Source: Aneurinibacillus aneurinilyticus ATCC 12856
GTDB taxonomy: Bacteria; Bacillota; Bacilli; Aneurinibacillales; Aneurinibacillaceae
Assembly: GCF_000466385.1 (NCBI RefSeq)
Contig: NZ_KE952723.1
Coordinates: 1-64,000 of the forward strand
DNA: 64,000 nt
Reading direction: 5' to 3'
Shown here: piece by piece, positions 1 through 8,456 of the stretch
Layout of the letters: every line of letters begins with the position of its first letter
How positions within the stretch are numbered: the stretch's first letter is position 1
Program-made: the position numbers and the translations under genes
Notes under the pieces: generated by a model
What the model was told of the DNA's origin: nothing
Databases searched by the model: none
Seen by the model: only the letters and a program-made list of their open reading frames with translations

Positions 1-52
1 AGATTCGGTAGAATCTAAGTGGTGGGTAGTTGACTTTCTTTCATGGTGTAAG

Positions 53-547
53 TTATTTAGATCTCCTTTTGGTTGTAATGATCTCCTTTTTGATTTCTTT
101 TCCTTTCCCTTCTTTCCATTCTATTGTTATTTCTGCTTTTCTAATCTTTTGTTCAAATTCATCCCATGTATAATTAATATTACTTCCACCGTATACGTAT
201 TTACCAAAAACATCCTCCCTTAGTTGCTCTTTTGTTATAAGTTCGCTACCGGGGCCACCATCTAAGGATTCAATTTTTGTATCGTATTTCAAATAAGTAA
301 GATTCATTTTGTTCTTAGGTTGTATAGCCCCACTTGTTACGTATCCTTTTTCGTTATTAAACATTTTTTCTTTGTATATAACTGTTACAACTCCCTTCCA
401 ATTTGTGGACTCACCTTCTAAAAAAATCTTTTGTTCTTCTATTACTGTGTTCTGTTCCGAGGTTGCCTGTTCTGTATTTTTACCATTACAAGCAACTAAT
501 GAGAAAACTAGGCAAAGAAACATAAAACCAAGCGATATTTTTTTCAT
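53..547 (-). CDS. Putative lipoprotein, unknown function
   Basis: 164-residue protein with a classic lipoprotein signal: a short basic start, a hydrophobic stretch of about 15 residues and a lipobox ending LVAC near residue 20, so it should be lipid-anchored outside the membrane after signal peptidase II cleavage. The mature part is hydrophilic, rich in K and E, and starts with a low-complexity linker rich in T, E and Q. I do not recognise a domain. A good ribosome binding site (AGGAGG) lies just upstream of the ATG. The gene is clearly more AT-rich than the core genes from 1.8 kb on, which hints at an accessory origin. Confidence 0.7.
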   Translation of the reverse strand: MKKISLGFMFLCLVFSLVACNGKNTEQATSEQNTVIEEQKIFLEGESTNWKGVVTVIYKEKMFNNEKGYVTSGAIQPKNKMNLTYLKYDTKIESLDGGPGSELITKEQLREDVFGKYVYGGSNINYTWDEFEQKIRKAEITIEWKEGKGKEIKKEIITTKRRSK

Positions 548-779
548 AAGAACCTCCTAAAGTAAGGTACATAAAACGCCTTTTTCAGTAATTGAAAAAT
601 CTTATAAATATTCTAACAGTAAAAGAAGGGATTTGTTATATTTTGTCTATATACATCTGGTTTGGCAAATCGACAAACTTTTGTGGTAGGAGGTAAGAAA
701 AGACGGAGAAAATCAGAGACTAGAAAAAGACACACTGGCCTTTCTTCTGCTGGAGCGCAGGGCGCACCAAACCTCTTCT

Positions 780-1250
780 TTGTCCGAATCTCCTACTTCC
801 AACCGAGCTATCATGTCAAACTGTCAAGTGCAACTTATATATGATGCAAGAGATAATAACGAAAACGCAGGATCAAATTTTCGCCAATGGATTTGGATGT
901 GGGCTTCTAAGACAACAAAAAACGGCAAAACATATACAAAGGCTACTAAATATCAAGTGAGATATGATTTACTTGCTACACCTGTAACTATTAATCAAGG
1001 AAAATTAACAGCCAAAACGGAAGGTACTAAACTTTCTGGCGGAACCTATTTTAACCAAACTGATCCAAATCCTAGTGTTTGGAGTAATCCATCATTTGGT
1101 ACTTACTATAACAAAACAGCACCAGCGTGGGATTATGTACTGACTGATGGTGTAAGTGTGGGATTTACCGGAGCAGTATTAGAGACGAACTATACGATCC
1201 GTAGCACCCCTGCAACTTTAAGATTAACAATAGCTATAGGTACTACTTAA
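780..1250 (+). CDS. Hypothetical protein, possibly 5'-truncated
   Basis: Open frame of 156 residues from a TTG at 780 (an in-frame ATG is at 813). Neither start has a convincing ribosome binding site. The C-terminal 130 residues look like a genuine soluble or secreted beta-rich domain (many T, N, Y, W, G), with no transmembrane segment. An in-frame stop at 687 and an AGGAGG at about 688-693 in a different frame suggest the 5' end has been lost or frameshifted. No family recognised. AT-rich like the neighbouring lipoprotein gene, and followed by a good terminator. Confidence 0.45.
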   Translation: MSESPTSNRAIMSNCQVQLIYDARDNNENAGSNFRQWIWMWASKTTKNGKTYTKATKYQVRYDLLATPVTINQGKLTAKTEGTKLSGGTYFNQTDPNPSVWSNPSFGTYYNKTAPAWDYVLTDGVSVGFTGAVLETNYTIRSTPATLRLTIAIGTT

Positions 1251-1284
1251 GGAACAAATCGAGTTAAAGCGGTAAAATAAGATT

Positions 1285-1330
1285 GAGAAGTCCTTTGAGA
1301 GAAAAATCTCTTGAAGGGCTTCTTTGTTAT
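1285..1330 (+). terminator. Rho-independent terminator
   Basis: Imperfect long stem (GAAGTCCTTTGAGA against TCTCTTGAAGGGCTTC) around an A-rich loop, followed by TTTGTTATT. It ends transcription of the orphan ORF at 780-1250. Confidence 0.7.
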
Positions 1331-1789
1331 TATCATACATAAAGGTAGAATCTGAACAATTTGCATTCCTCGAATCATCATGTTGATGTCGAAATATCAA
1401 GTATTATTTATATAAAATCACACCTGTTGATTATTCATAAGGTGGAAGATTCTCGAGCGATTGCCCCGGCCAGGCGAAAAAGGACAGCAATTGTCTCCCT
1501 CCTCGCGTCTACCCAGATGTTTTGCGGTCCCGCCTGGCTGAGGCAAAAAGCGGCCCTCTATGCTTCCGTGTGGGAGACGAACCGACGCCTGGGCACGGTG
1601 TGATGACGATCCACTCTGGATCGTACTGGATAATCAACATCCTTGATAGAAAATAAAACGGCAAAACCGCAGAATTGCTACATCTTGCAGGCATATGGTA
1701 GAATGAGTTGCGGCTTCATATATGCTGTTCGATATCTTGAATCAAAAAAAGTATATCCGTATAGAAAAATGATAGGAAAAGGGGGAACG
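1331..1789. other. Gene-free stretch with an unexplained GC-rich patch
   Basis: No supported gene. About 1465-1615 is much more GC-rich than the AT-rich flanks and contains short inverted matches (GCCAGGCG near 1471 against CGCCTGGC near 1530) and a small hairpin GATCCactctGGATC near 1609-1623. I could not match it to a known riboswitch or structured RNA. It may be a remnant of coding sequence or a mobile element, or a leader of the following protease gene. See findings. Confidence 0.4.
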
Positions 1790-2434
1790 GTGTTGTTTAA
1801 TTTTGACTGGGATTCATTGCTATACCGGATTATTGCCTTTGTTATCGCCTTTTCGATTCATGAATGGGCGCACGCATTTGTAGCGTACAAGCTTGGCGAT
1901 AATACGGCAAAAAATGAAGGGCGTCTGACGTTGAATCCGATTAGCCACGTCGAGCCGATTGGTATGCTGATGATTTTATTCGGCCCGTTCGGCTGGGCGC
2001 GGCCGGTTCCGGTGAATATGTTTCATTTCCGTGGCAACCGTCGCCTGGGGATGGTGCTTGTAGCGATAGCTGGCCCTCTGACCAATCTGATTCTCGCCTT
2101 TTTATTTTTGCAGGCGGGCTGGTACTTGGCGACAACGAATATTATGAATGCGTGGCCGGCATGGGCGGCTACACTAGTCAGCAATACGATTACCTGGAGT
2201 TTTGCAATTAATGTAGCGCTATTCGTATTTAACTTGCTACCGGTGGCACCGCTAGACGGTTCGAAAATTTTCCGCTATATTTTGCCACGGCGTTTCGACC
2301 ATTTTTTTGAGCGGATGGAGCCATATGGTATGTTTGTGCTGTTGCTCCTGATTTTCATTCCTGGTCTTGGCTCAATTGTGCTGTATCAGCCGTATGAATG
2401 GGTACAGAACGCACTGTTTTCTTTGATAAGATAG
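1790..2434 (+). CDS. Site-2 protease family membrane metalloprotease (M50)
   Basis: Multi-pass zinc metalloprotease of the M50/S2P family, related to B. subtilis YwhC; the family cleaves within or next to membrane segments, but the substrate here is unknown. The zinc motif HEWAH (HExxH) lies about 20 residues from the N-terminus inside the first hydrophobic helix, and the third ligand is in the NLLPVAPLDG segment (NxxPxxPLDG motif) near residue 150. I chose GTG at 1790 because GGGGG stands 5 bases upstream and the 214-residue product matches the usual family size; an open frame extends upstream to 1643 but that part is unlike the family. It lies directly upstream of scpA. Confidence 0.85.
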   Translation: MLFNFDWDSLLYRIIAFVIAFSIHEWAHAFVAYKLGDNTAKNEGRLTLNPISHVEPIGMLMILFGPFGWARPVPVNMFHFRGNRRLGMVLVAIAGPLTNLILAFLFLQAGWYLATTNIMNAWPAWAATLVSNTITWSFAINVALFVFNLLPVAPLDGSKIFRYILPRRFDHFFERMEPYGMFVLLLLIFIPGLGSIVLYQPYEWVQNALFSLIR

Positions 2435-2449
2435 AGAGGTGGACGTTTG

Positions 2450-3205
2450 ATGGGAGTCGACATCAAACTGGATTCGTTTGAAGGTCCGCTTGATTTGCTG
2501 TTGCATTTAATCGACCGGGCAGAAGTAGATATTTATGATATACCGGTCGTAGAAATTACCGACCAATATATGAATCATCTATACATTATGCAAGAACTGC
2601 AGCTTGATGTAGCCAGCGAGTTCCTTGTTATGGCGGCTACGCTGCTCGCTATTAAGAGCAAAATGTTACTACCTAAGCGAGAAGAGCAGATGTTTGACGA
2701 GTGGGGGATTGAGCCGTATGAAGAAGAGGAAGATCCCATGGAAGAACTGGTACAACGTCTGCTAGAATACAAAAAATATAAACAGCTTGCAGAGACGTTC
2801 CGTGAGCGGGAAAAGGAACAAAGCAGGGTATACACGCGACCAGCAGAGGATTTAAGCCAGTTCGTTCCCGAGGAAGAAAATCCGATTTCAAATGTTACGA
2901 TCTATGACCTGGTGGATGCGTTGCAAAGAGCGTTGAAACGCGTGAATCGTAAGGATCAAGCAGTGAAAGTACAGCGCGATGAGATTTCATTGAAGGACCG
3001 CATGAAAGAAATCGAACAGGTGTTAGCCATTGCGGGCGGTCGTGTATCTTTTTTGCAATTGCTGGAGAAGCAAGAATCGAAAATTGAAATTGTAACAACA
3101 TTCCTTGCGCTGTTGGAGATGATGAAAAAGCGGTCCGTCGTTTGTCAACAGGATGGACTGTTTAAAGAAATCATGGTGTCGCGGATGCAGGAGGATGCAA
3201 TATGA
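2450..3205 (+). CDS. scpA: Segregation and condensation protein A
   Basis: Kleisin subunit of the SMC-ScpA-ScpB condensin that compacts and helps segregate the chromosome. The N-terminal signature FEGPLDLLLHLI, which contacts SMC, starts near residue 8; the middle is acidic and charged, and the C-terminal winged-helix region binds the other SMC head. About 251 residues, the usual length. Start is ATG 2450 (a TTG directly precedes it in frame) with GAGAGGTGG upstream. It overlaps scpB by 4 bases (ATGA), which indicates translational coupling. Confidence 0.97.
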   Translation: MGVDIKLDSFEGPLDLLLHLIDRAEVDIYDIPVVEITDQYMNHLYIMQELQLDVASEFLVMAATLLAIKSKMLLPKREEQMFDEWGIEPYEEEEDPMEELVQRLLEYKKYKQLAETFREREKEQSRVYTRPAEDLSQFVPEEENPISNVTIYDLVDALQRALKRVNRKDQAVKVQRDEISLKDRMKEIEQVLAIAGGRVSFLQLLEKQESKIEIVTTFLALLEMMKKRSVVCQQDGLFKEIMVSRMQEDAI

Positions 3206-3792
3206 TCGATGTAGGAAAGTTAAAGGCGATTGTAGAAGGGTTATTGTTCGTAGCTGGTGATGAAGGAATCGAAGCGAAGCAGCTGGCGACCGTTCTGGAT
3301 TTGGAACTTCATGAGGTGGTCGCGTTAATGGATGAGATGAAGCATGACTACAAAGAACAGCAGCGCGGGTTACAAATCGTCGAGATTGCACAGGCATATC
3401 AGTTTACGACAAGACCGGAGTTTGCCGAATATTTCGAGAGGCTGGCCTACACTCCGTCACATGCTACGCTGTCCCAGGCAGCGCTGGAGACAATGGCTAT
3501 TATTGCATATAAGCAACCGATTACGCGGCTTGAACTGGAAGAGATTCGTGGTGTGAAGTGCGAGAGTTCCATTTCCCGTCTCATAAGCAAGAATCTTATT
3601 AAAGAGGTGGGACGGGCTGATACAATAGGTCGTCCGATTTTATATGGGACAACGAAAGAGTTCCTTGAGTACTTCGGCTTGCGCAACCTGGATGAGCTGC
3701 CGCCTCCACCCGATTTTTCAGCGGAAGGGACGGATGTAGAGCAGGAGGCGTATTTGTTCTATAAAAAAGATAAAGAAGATACTACGTCCTGA
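3202..3792 (+). CDS. scpB: Segregation and condensation protein B
   Basis: Second non-SMC subunit of condensin; the family forms dimers through tandem winged-helix domains and binds ScpA. The sequence has the conserved central block ALETMAIIAYKQPITRLE and the RGV segment of the second winged helix, then a proline-rich linker (DELPPPPDF) and a short acidic tail. 196 residues, as expected. It starts inside the scpA stop region (4-base overlap) and is followed immediately by a terminator, closing the unit. Confidence 0.97.
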   Translation: MIDVGKLKAIVEGLLFVAGDEGIEAKQLATVLDLELHEVVALMDEMKHDYKEQQRGLQIVEIAQAYQFTTRPEFAEYFERLAYTPSHATLSQAALETMAIIAYKQPITRLELEEIRGVKCESSISRLISKNLIKEVGRADTIGRPILYGTTKEFLEYFGLRNLDELPPPPDFSAEGTDVEQEAYLFYKKDKEDTTS

Positions 3793-3820
3793 GCGAAGGT
3801 TCGTTCAGGATATTTTTCTT
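3787..3820 (+). terminator. Rho-independent terminator after scpB
   Basis: Hairpin TCCTGA...TCAGGA that overlaps the scpB stop codon, followed by TATTTTTCTT. Confidence 0.8.
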
Positions 3821-3899
3821 ATAAACCAAGAAACTTTCCTTTTTGATAAAGCGTAAAAGGAAGGAAAGAAGTGAGGACATCGCTAAGAAAGGAGTACAT

Positions 3900-4385
3900 A
3901 TGGATAAACATGAAACGCTCTGGCAACGAATCGATCGAAGGGCACCCAGGGTATGGCGTTTTGTAAATGGTATCGTGTCGGCAGCATTGTGGCTGGTGGT
4001 CGCGGGTGGAGTCGTATTGCATCTGATGGTAGGAATGCCCCGCATTATCGTATGGCTGCTAGCTGCAGGAGCGCTTTTACATTTGATAGTAGAAGTGATT
4101 ATACTGCCGGAACGCAGTTGGCGTAGATGGCGCTACTATATTAACGAGGATGAAATACATTTGCGCTGTGGTGTACTAATCGTCAAACAGACTGTGATTC
4201 CGATGGTACGGGTGCAGCACGTGGATACGAAACAAGGGCCGTTCCTGCGGCGTTACGGCCTAGCAGGTGTGACGTTTTCCACCGCGGCGGGCAGCCATGA
4301 GATTCCAGCTCTTTCCGTTGAAGTGGCTGATGAAGTGCGTGATGCGATTGCACGTCTAGCGAGGGTTTCTGATGAAGATGTCTGA
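3900..4385 (+). CDS. PH domain-containing membrane protein (YdbS-like)
   Basis: 161-residue protein with two hydrophobic helices in the first 70 residues followed by a bacterial PH domain (bPH_2, formerly DUF304), seen as YYINEDEIHLRCGVLIV and the VPMVRVQHVDT-like strand around residues 85-115. Related to B. subtilis YdbS, whose family is found in two-gene pairs with YdbT; YdbST has been linked to resistance to antimicrobial peptides. ATG at 3900 has AAAGGAG 5 bases upstream; a longer frame from 3843 has no such site. It overlaps the next gene by 14 bases, so the two proteins are probably made together. Confidence 0.85.
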   Translation: MDKHETLWQRIDRRAPRVWRFVNGIVSAALWLVVAGGVVLHLMVGMPRIIVWLLAAGALLHLIVEVIILPERSWRRWRYYINEDEIHLRCGVLIVKQTVIPMVRVQHVDTKQGPFLRRYGLAGVTFSTAAGSHEIPALSVEVADEVRDAIARLARVSDEDV

Positions 4386-5847
4386 GCCGCGCCGAATGCA
4401 CCCTATTGCCGCCCTGTTGTCAGGACTGCGTGCTTTGCGTGAAATGCTGCTTCCGCTCGCTATTTTGTTTATATCAAGCCTCTTTAAAGGTGAGATGAAC
4501 GAGGGGAAGGATTTGCTATGGAGATTTGGCAGCACAGGAATTATCGTCGTTGGTACGCTGTTGTGGGGATTTCTTGCCTGGCGTAGATATCGTTATTCTG
4601 TGGAAGAGGGTGAACTGCGGGTTGAGCATGGCGTACTTGTTAAAAAACGGAATTTTATTGCCAAGCAGCGCATTCAGACGGTAGACTTCGCAGAGCCTTT
4701 GCTGCATCGGCTGTTCGGTGTAGTGAAAGTAACCGTAGAAACAGCTGGTGGAGAGAAGCCTGAAGCGGTGCTTACCGCAGTCACACGGGAGGAAGCAGAA
4801 CGGTTGAAGCAGGAGTTGATGTTCAACCGGAATGCCAATGCAGATGCTGTACAGGGAGAGGAAACGAAGGCGAGCCCTGGGGAGTGCGCGGAGACAGAGC
4901 CTGACTTCGTATATCGGCTGCCTGTAAAACGATTAGTCATATACGGTGCTACATCCGGTGGACTGGGCATAGTGCTATCGTTGTTTGCTGCCGGGTTTTC
5001 TCAGATAAGCAATGAATTGCCGTACGACAGGATTTTTGCTTTTTTTAATCATTTCGTCCTCTCTGCGCTGCTTATCCTTGCGTTTCTCATTTTGCTTGTA
5101 GCCTGGTTTTTAGGCGTGGCGGGTGTGATGTTAAAATACGGTGGATTTACGTTGACAAAGACAGGGGATAAGCTGCTAATTTCGCGGGGATGGCTTGAGC
5201 GTCGCCAATTGACTGTTTCGATGAAGCGGGTACAGGCGGTTCGCATTACAGAAGGGCTTCTACGCCAGCCTTTCGGGCTGGTAACTGTTCAGGTTGATAC
5301 GGCGGGATACGGAGCAGCTAAGGGTGAGACAACCGTACTGTTCCCATTGCTGCGCCGGACTGAAGCATTCATGATGATTGAGCGTGTACTTCCAGGCTTC
5401 TGTGTGCAGACAGATTTGCAATCATTGCCGCGCCGGGCTGCAGGTTATTATATGTTGCGGTGGGGAATAATAGCTTTGGCCGTTTGTTTCGCAACTTTTC
5501 TGTGGACAACTAATCCATGGCGCTATGGAGCTGTTCTGCTTATCCTGCCTGCAGTGCTATTCGGCTGGTTGCAGTATCGGGCTGGGGGTTTTGCAATGCA
5601 TGGACATAAGACGCTTGTGCTTAGGAGTCGCCGTATTGCCAAAACGACCAGTTTCATTCCTCGTAGACGCATTCAGTTTGCATATTTGCGGAGAATGCCG
5701 TGGCAGCGTCCTGCTCACCTTGCTTCGTATGCAGCGGTTATCGTTTCCGGTAAGTCCGGAGCTAAGCTTGCGGTTCAGCATATAGAAGAAACAGACGGAC
5801 AACGTTTATATGATTGGATACGTACGGATCGTAAACGAGAAGAGTAG
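4372..5847 (+). CDS. Large PH domain-containing membrane protein (YdbT-like)
   Basis: 491-residue partner of the preceding gene, related to B. subtilis YdbT. It carries three repeats of a pair of membrane helices followed by a bPH_2 domain: roughly residues 15-145, 185-330 and 360-490. The repeats share the pattern of a basic arginine just before the domain, then a hydrophobic turn and KxRIQTV/KRVQAV/RRRIQFA strands. Function in the family is not well defined; membrane-envelope stress is the usual suggestion. The start overlaps the upstream gene by 14 bases. Confidence 0.85.
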   Translation: MKMSEPRRMHPIAALLSGLRALREMLLPLAILFISSLFKGEMNEGKDLLWRFGSTGIIVVGTLLWGFLAWRRYRYSVEEGELRVEHGVLVKKRNFIAKQRIQTVDFAEPLLHRLFGVVKVTVETAGGEKPEAVLTAVTREEAERLKQELMFNRNANADAVQGEETKASPGECAETEPDFVYRLPVKRLVIYGATSGGLGIVLSLFAAGFSQISNELPYDRIFAFFNHFVLSALLILAFLILLVAWFLGVAGVMLKYGGFTLTKTGDKLLISRGWLERRQLTVSMKRVQAVRITEGLLRQPFGLVTVQVDTAGYGAAKGETTVLFPLLRRTEAFMMIERVLPGFCVQTDLQSLPRRAAGYYMLRWGIIALAVCFATFLWTTNPWRYGAVLLILPAVLFGWLQYRAGGFAMHGHKTLVLRSRRIAKTTSFIPRRRIQFAYLRRMPWQRPAHLASYAAVIVSGKSGAKLAVQHIEETDGQRLYDWIRTDRKREE

Positions 5848-5857
5848 TGAAATAGAT

Positions 5858-5895
5858 AAAGAGCAGAAGCCTATAATCGGCCTCTGCTCTTTTCT
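5858..5895 (+). terminator. Rho-independent terminator
   Basis: AGAGCAGAAGCC / GGCCTCTGCTCT stem followed by TTTCTATTTT, closing the PH-domain pair. A weaker second hairpin with a run of seven T follows near 5910-5941. Confidence 0.85.
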
Positions 5896-5967
5896 ATTTT
5901 ACATATAGGCTATTTCCGCATGAATGCGCGGAGTTTTTTTATAAAAGAAAGCAGCGGTTGGTTGTGG

Positions 5968-5995
5968 TCATAATCTTGTGGACAGCCCATATACA
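5968..5995 (+). promoter_or_regulatory. Candidate sigma-E sporulation promoter for dacB
   Basis: TCATAAT, a 13-base spacer and CATATACA resemble the mother-cell sigma-E consensus (KMATATT, about 14 bases, CATACAnT). In B. subtilis dacB-spmAB is a sigma-E operon, so the location fits, about 145 bases upstream of the dacB start. The match is imperfect and the assignment is inference. Confidence 0.35.
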
Positions 5996-6142
5996 TATAT
6001 AGAATTCATAGAATTCACCAAACCGCAGTGTGATGATACTGCATCGACCCGGATTTGCAAAGTGAAACTTCACTCAATGGGAGGAATTACTGCTCGTTAA
6101 GGCGGGATAAAGGACAAACCGTTGAGGATGGGGAGGATTCGT

Positions 6143-7246
6143 GTGAGGAAACTCGTGATGGTACTGATTGTCAGCTTGCTGGCTCTACCTCAACTTGTAC
6201 AGGCTGCAGAACCCGCTCCACCGCCTGTATCCGCAGAAACAGCCGTTTTGATTGATGTTACCAGTGGCCGGATCCTGGCGGAGAAGCAAGGCGAAAAAAA
6301 GATGAGGATCGCAAGCTTGACGAAAATCATGACCGCTATCGTAGCACTGGAGGAAGGGAATAGCCAGGATATCGTTACAACGTCAGACAAGGCCTATGCT
6401 AAGGAAGGCTCCTCCATTTATCTGAAACGTGGTGAGAAGATGAAAATGGAGGATATGCTGTATGGATTAATGCTCCGTTCCGGTAACGATGCGGCAGTGG
6501 CTATCGCTGAACATGTCGGCGGATCGGTCGAAGGCTTTGCCCGTTTGATGAATGAGAAAGCAGAGTATTTAGGCATGCAGTCCAGCCATTTCACAAATCC
6601 GCACGGGCTTGATGACAGCAATAATCATTATTCTACCGCGCGGGATATGGCTGTACTAACCGCGTATGCGCTTCGTAATCCTGAATTCCGCAAGATTGTC
6701 TCCGCTGAGGTCAAAAGCATTCCGTGGGAAGGCGAGAAGTGGGAACGCAAGTTATTAAACAAGAATAAAATGTTGCGTCTGTATAAAGGGGCAGACGGAG
6801 TAAAAACCGGGTACACAAAACTTGCAAAGCGTTGCCTTGCTTCGTCTGCATCCCGTAATGGACAGCAGCTCGCCGTCATCGTTCTGAATGCACCTAATGA
6901 TTGGGACGATTCGATGAGCTGGCTTGATTACGGATTCAGCAATTATCCGCTTACCGAGATTATCAAGGATAAACAGCGGATGGGAGAAGAAAAGCAAGCG
7001 GATGGAGTGCTTGCCTATTACAGCAGTCGGTCGTTCTCCTATCCGCTGAGTGAGGAAGAAAAGTCATTAGTCGACGTACGGCTTGTACGTAACATCAACC
7101 AGCCGTTTCTAGAAATTACTCTGGGTACATCGGTGTTAGCAAGAATAAAGCTTACGATGGAGCAGGAGACGATGGCACAGGCGCTCAGCAATCGCTTCAC
7201 GTCGAATCTGGAGTCGTTCATACGAACGATGCTGGAGGGGATGTAG
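6143..7246 (+). CDS. dacB: D-alanyl-D-alanine carboxypeptidase (PBP5*-like)
   Basis: Serine DD-peptidase of the S11 family that trims the terminal D-Ala from peptidoglycan stem peptides; in B. subtilis DacB tunes cortex cross-linking during sporulation. All three active-site motifs are present: SLTK (about residue 55), SGN (about 114) and KTG (about 230). A signal peptide covers the first 25 residues, with a likely cut after VQA. GTG 6143 is preferred because GGGGAGG sits 6 bases upstream; alternative starts at 6122 and 6128 overlap that site. The gene abuts spmA, and the dacB-spmA-spmB order supports the sporulation role rather than a vegetative PBP5. Confidence 0.93.
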   Translation: MRKLVMVLIVSLLALPQLVQAAEPAPPPVSAETAVLIDVTSGRILAEKQGEKKMRIASLTKIMTAIVALEEGNSQDIVTTSDKAYAKEGSSIYLKRGEKMKMEDMLYGLMLRSGNDAAVAIAEHVGGSVEGFARLMNEKAEYLGMQSSHFTNPHGLDDSNNHYSTARDMAVLTAYALRNPEFRKIVSAEVKSIPWEGEKWERKLLNKNKMLRLYKGADGVKTGYTKLAKRCLASSASRNGQQLAVIVLNAPNDWDDSMSWLDYGFSNYPLTEIIKDKQRMGEEKQADGVLAYYSSRSFSYPLSEEEKSLVDVRLVRNINQPFLEITLGTSVLARIKLTMEQETMAQALSNRFTSNLESFIRTMLEGM

Positions 7247-7831
7247 ATGGTTAATTATATTTGGGCAGGCATGATTCTTATCGGAATTGCGACTGCGTTT
7301 TTTAATGGAAGCGCAGAAGCGGTTAATAAAGCGATATTCGAAGGAGCCAAAACGGGTGTTACGATTACATTTGGGTTGATTAGTATTCTGGTTTTTTGGA
7401 TGGGGGTGATGAAAGTGGCGGAAGAGGCGGGATTACTAAAACAGATGGCCCGCCTGCTCGGCCCGCTAGCTCGTTGGCTGTTTCCGACCATACCGAAAGA
7501 TCATCCGGCATTCGGCTATATTCTCTCCAACATGACGGCCAATTTGTTCGGATTGGGCAATGCGGCGACCCCGATGGGCATTAAGGCGATGCAGGAGCTG
7601 CAGAAGCTTAATCCAAAGCCGGATACGGCCACACCGGCGATGTGTACACTGCTGGCGCTGAACACGTCAAGCATGACGTTGATTCCGACGACGATTATCG
7701 CAATCCGCATGAATTATAATTCGGCTAATCCTGCGGACATTGTCGGTACAACACTGCTTGCCACATTCATTGCCACCTGTAGCGCCATCGTAATCGATAG
7801 ATGGTATCAGCGAAAGGAGCGGAGACGGTAA
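7247..7831 (+). CDS. spmA: Spore maturation protein A
   Basis: Integral membrane protein with the nucleoside-recognition (Gate) domain. SpmA and SpmB are needed for full dehydration of the spore core in Bacillus. The sequence shows about five hydrophobic helices and the conserved segments NMTANLFGLGNAATPMG and ALNTSSMTLIPTT. It begins immediately after the dacB stop, and its TAA shares one base with the spmB ATG, so the three genes form one operon. Confidence 0.95.
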   Translation: MVNYIWAGMILIGIATAFFNGSAEAVNKAIFEGAKTGVTITFGLISILVFWMGVMKVAEEAGLLKQMARLLGPLARWLFPTIPKDHPAFGYILSNMTANLFGLGNAATPMGIKAMQELQKLNPKPDTATPAMCTLLALNTSSMTLIPTTIIAIRMNYNSANPADIVGTTLLATFIATCSAIVIDRWYQRKERRR

Positions 7832-8364
7832 TGTATGCGATTGTCGGGCAAGCTTCCATATGGGCGATTCCGTTGCTTCTATCTTATGTGCTCGCCTATG
7901 CGTTATATAAAAGAGTACCTGTGTATGATATGTTCGTATCCGGTGCCAAAGGAGGCTTCGGAACAGCCATTCGCATTATGCCGTCTCTTGTCGGCATGAT
8001 GGTGGCGATTACGATATTTCGGGAATCAGGCGCACTCGATTTGTTGTTGAAGACGCTTCGGCCGTTGCTTGATTTGCTGCATTTTCCATCGGAAGTGCTG
8101 CCTCTTTCGCTTCTTCGACCGATAACCGGTTCGGGTTCGCTCGCGATTACGACAGACCTAATCGCTCAGCATGGTCCAGATTCGTACATCGGACGTCTGG
8201 CGAGCACCATTCAAGGAAGCACGGACACGACGCTCTATGTATTAACGGTATACTTCGGTGCGGTGGCGGTGCGCCATACAAAATATGCACTTAAGGTTGG
8301 TTTGATGGCAGATTTTGTAGGAGTAGTTGCTTCTCTTCTTGTTGTGTGGCTTGTATTTGGATAA
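7831..8364 (+). CDS. spmB: Spore maturation protein B
   Basis: 177-residue membrane protein, partner of SpmA in spore core dehydration. Conserved segments include SGAKGGFGTAIRIMPSLVG and PITGSGSLAITTD near residue 110. ATG 7831 is chosen: AAAGGAGCGGAG is upstream and the length equals that of the B. subtilis protein; an in-frame ATG at 7801 lies within spmA and is less likely. A terminator follows at once. Confidence 0.95.
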   Translation: MYAIVGQASIWAIPLLLSYVLAYALYKRVPVYDMFVSGAKGGFGTAIRIMPSLVGMMVAITIFRESGALDLLLKTLRPLLDLLHFPSEVLPLSLLRPITGSGSLAITTDLIAQHGPDSYIGRLASTIQGSTDTTLYVLTVYFGAVAVRHTKYALKVGLMADFVGVVASLLVVWLVFG

Positions 8365-8398
8365 ACTCCTGTTTCCTTGATGAAACGGGAGTTTTTTG
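8365..8398 (+). terminator. Rho-independent terminator after spmB
   Basis: ACTCCtGTTTC / GAAACgGGAG stem followed by six T. Confidence 0.88.
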
Positions 8399-8456
8399 CT
8401 TGTACGTTGTGTCTGAATAAAGAGAGAGGTATGATGAGAGAGGAGGTGGGTAAGAA

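Noticed and set aside
1643-1789. 49-codon N-terminal extension of the M50 protease frame
   Set aside because: Hydrophilic and unlike the family; a better RBS precedes GTG 1790.
1331-1789. Cobalamin, TPP, FMN or SRP-type RNA in the GC-rich patch
   Set aside because: None of the conserved boxes of these RNAs could be found.
6055-6255. ORF of 66 codons overlapping the dacB start
   Set aside because: Out-of-frame shadow of dacB and its leader; low complexity and no RBS.
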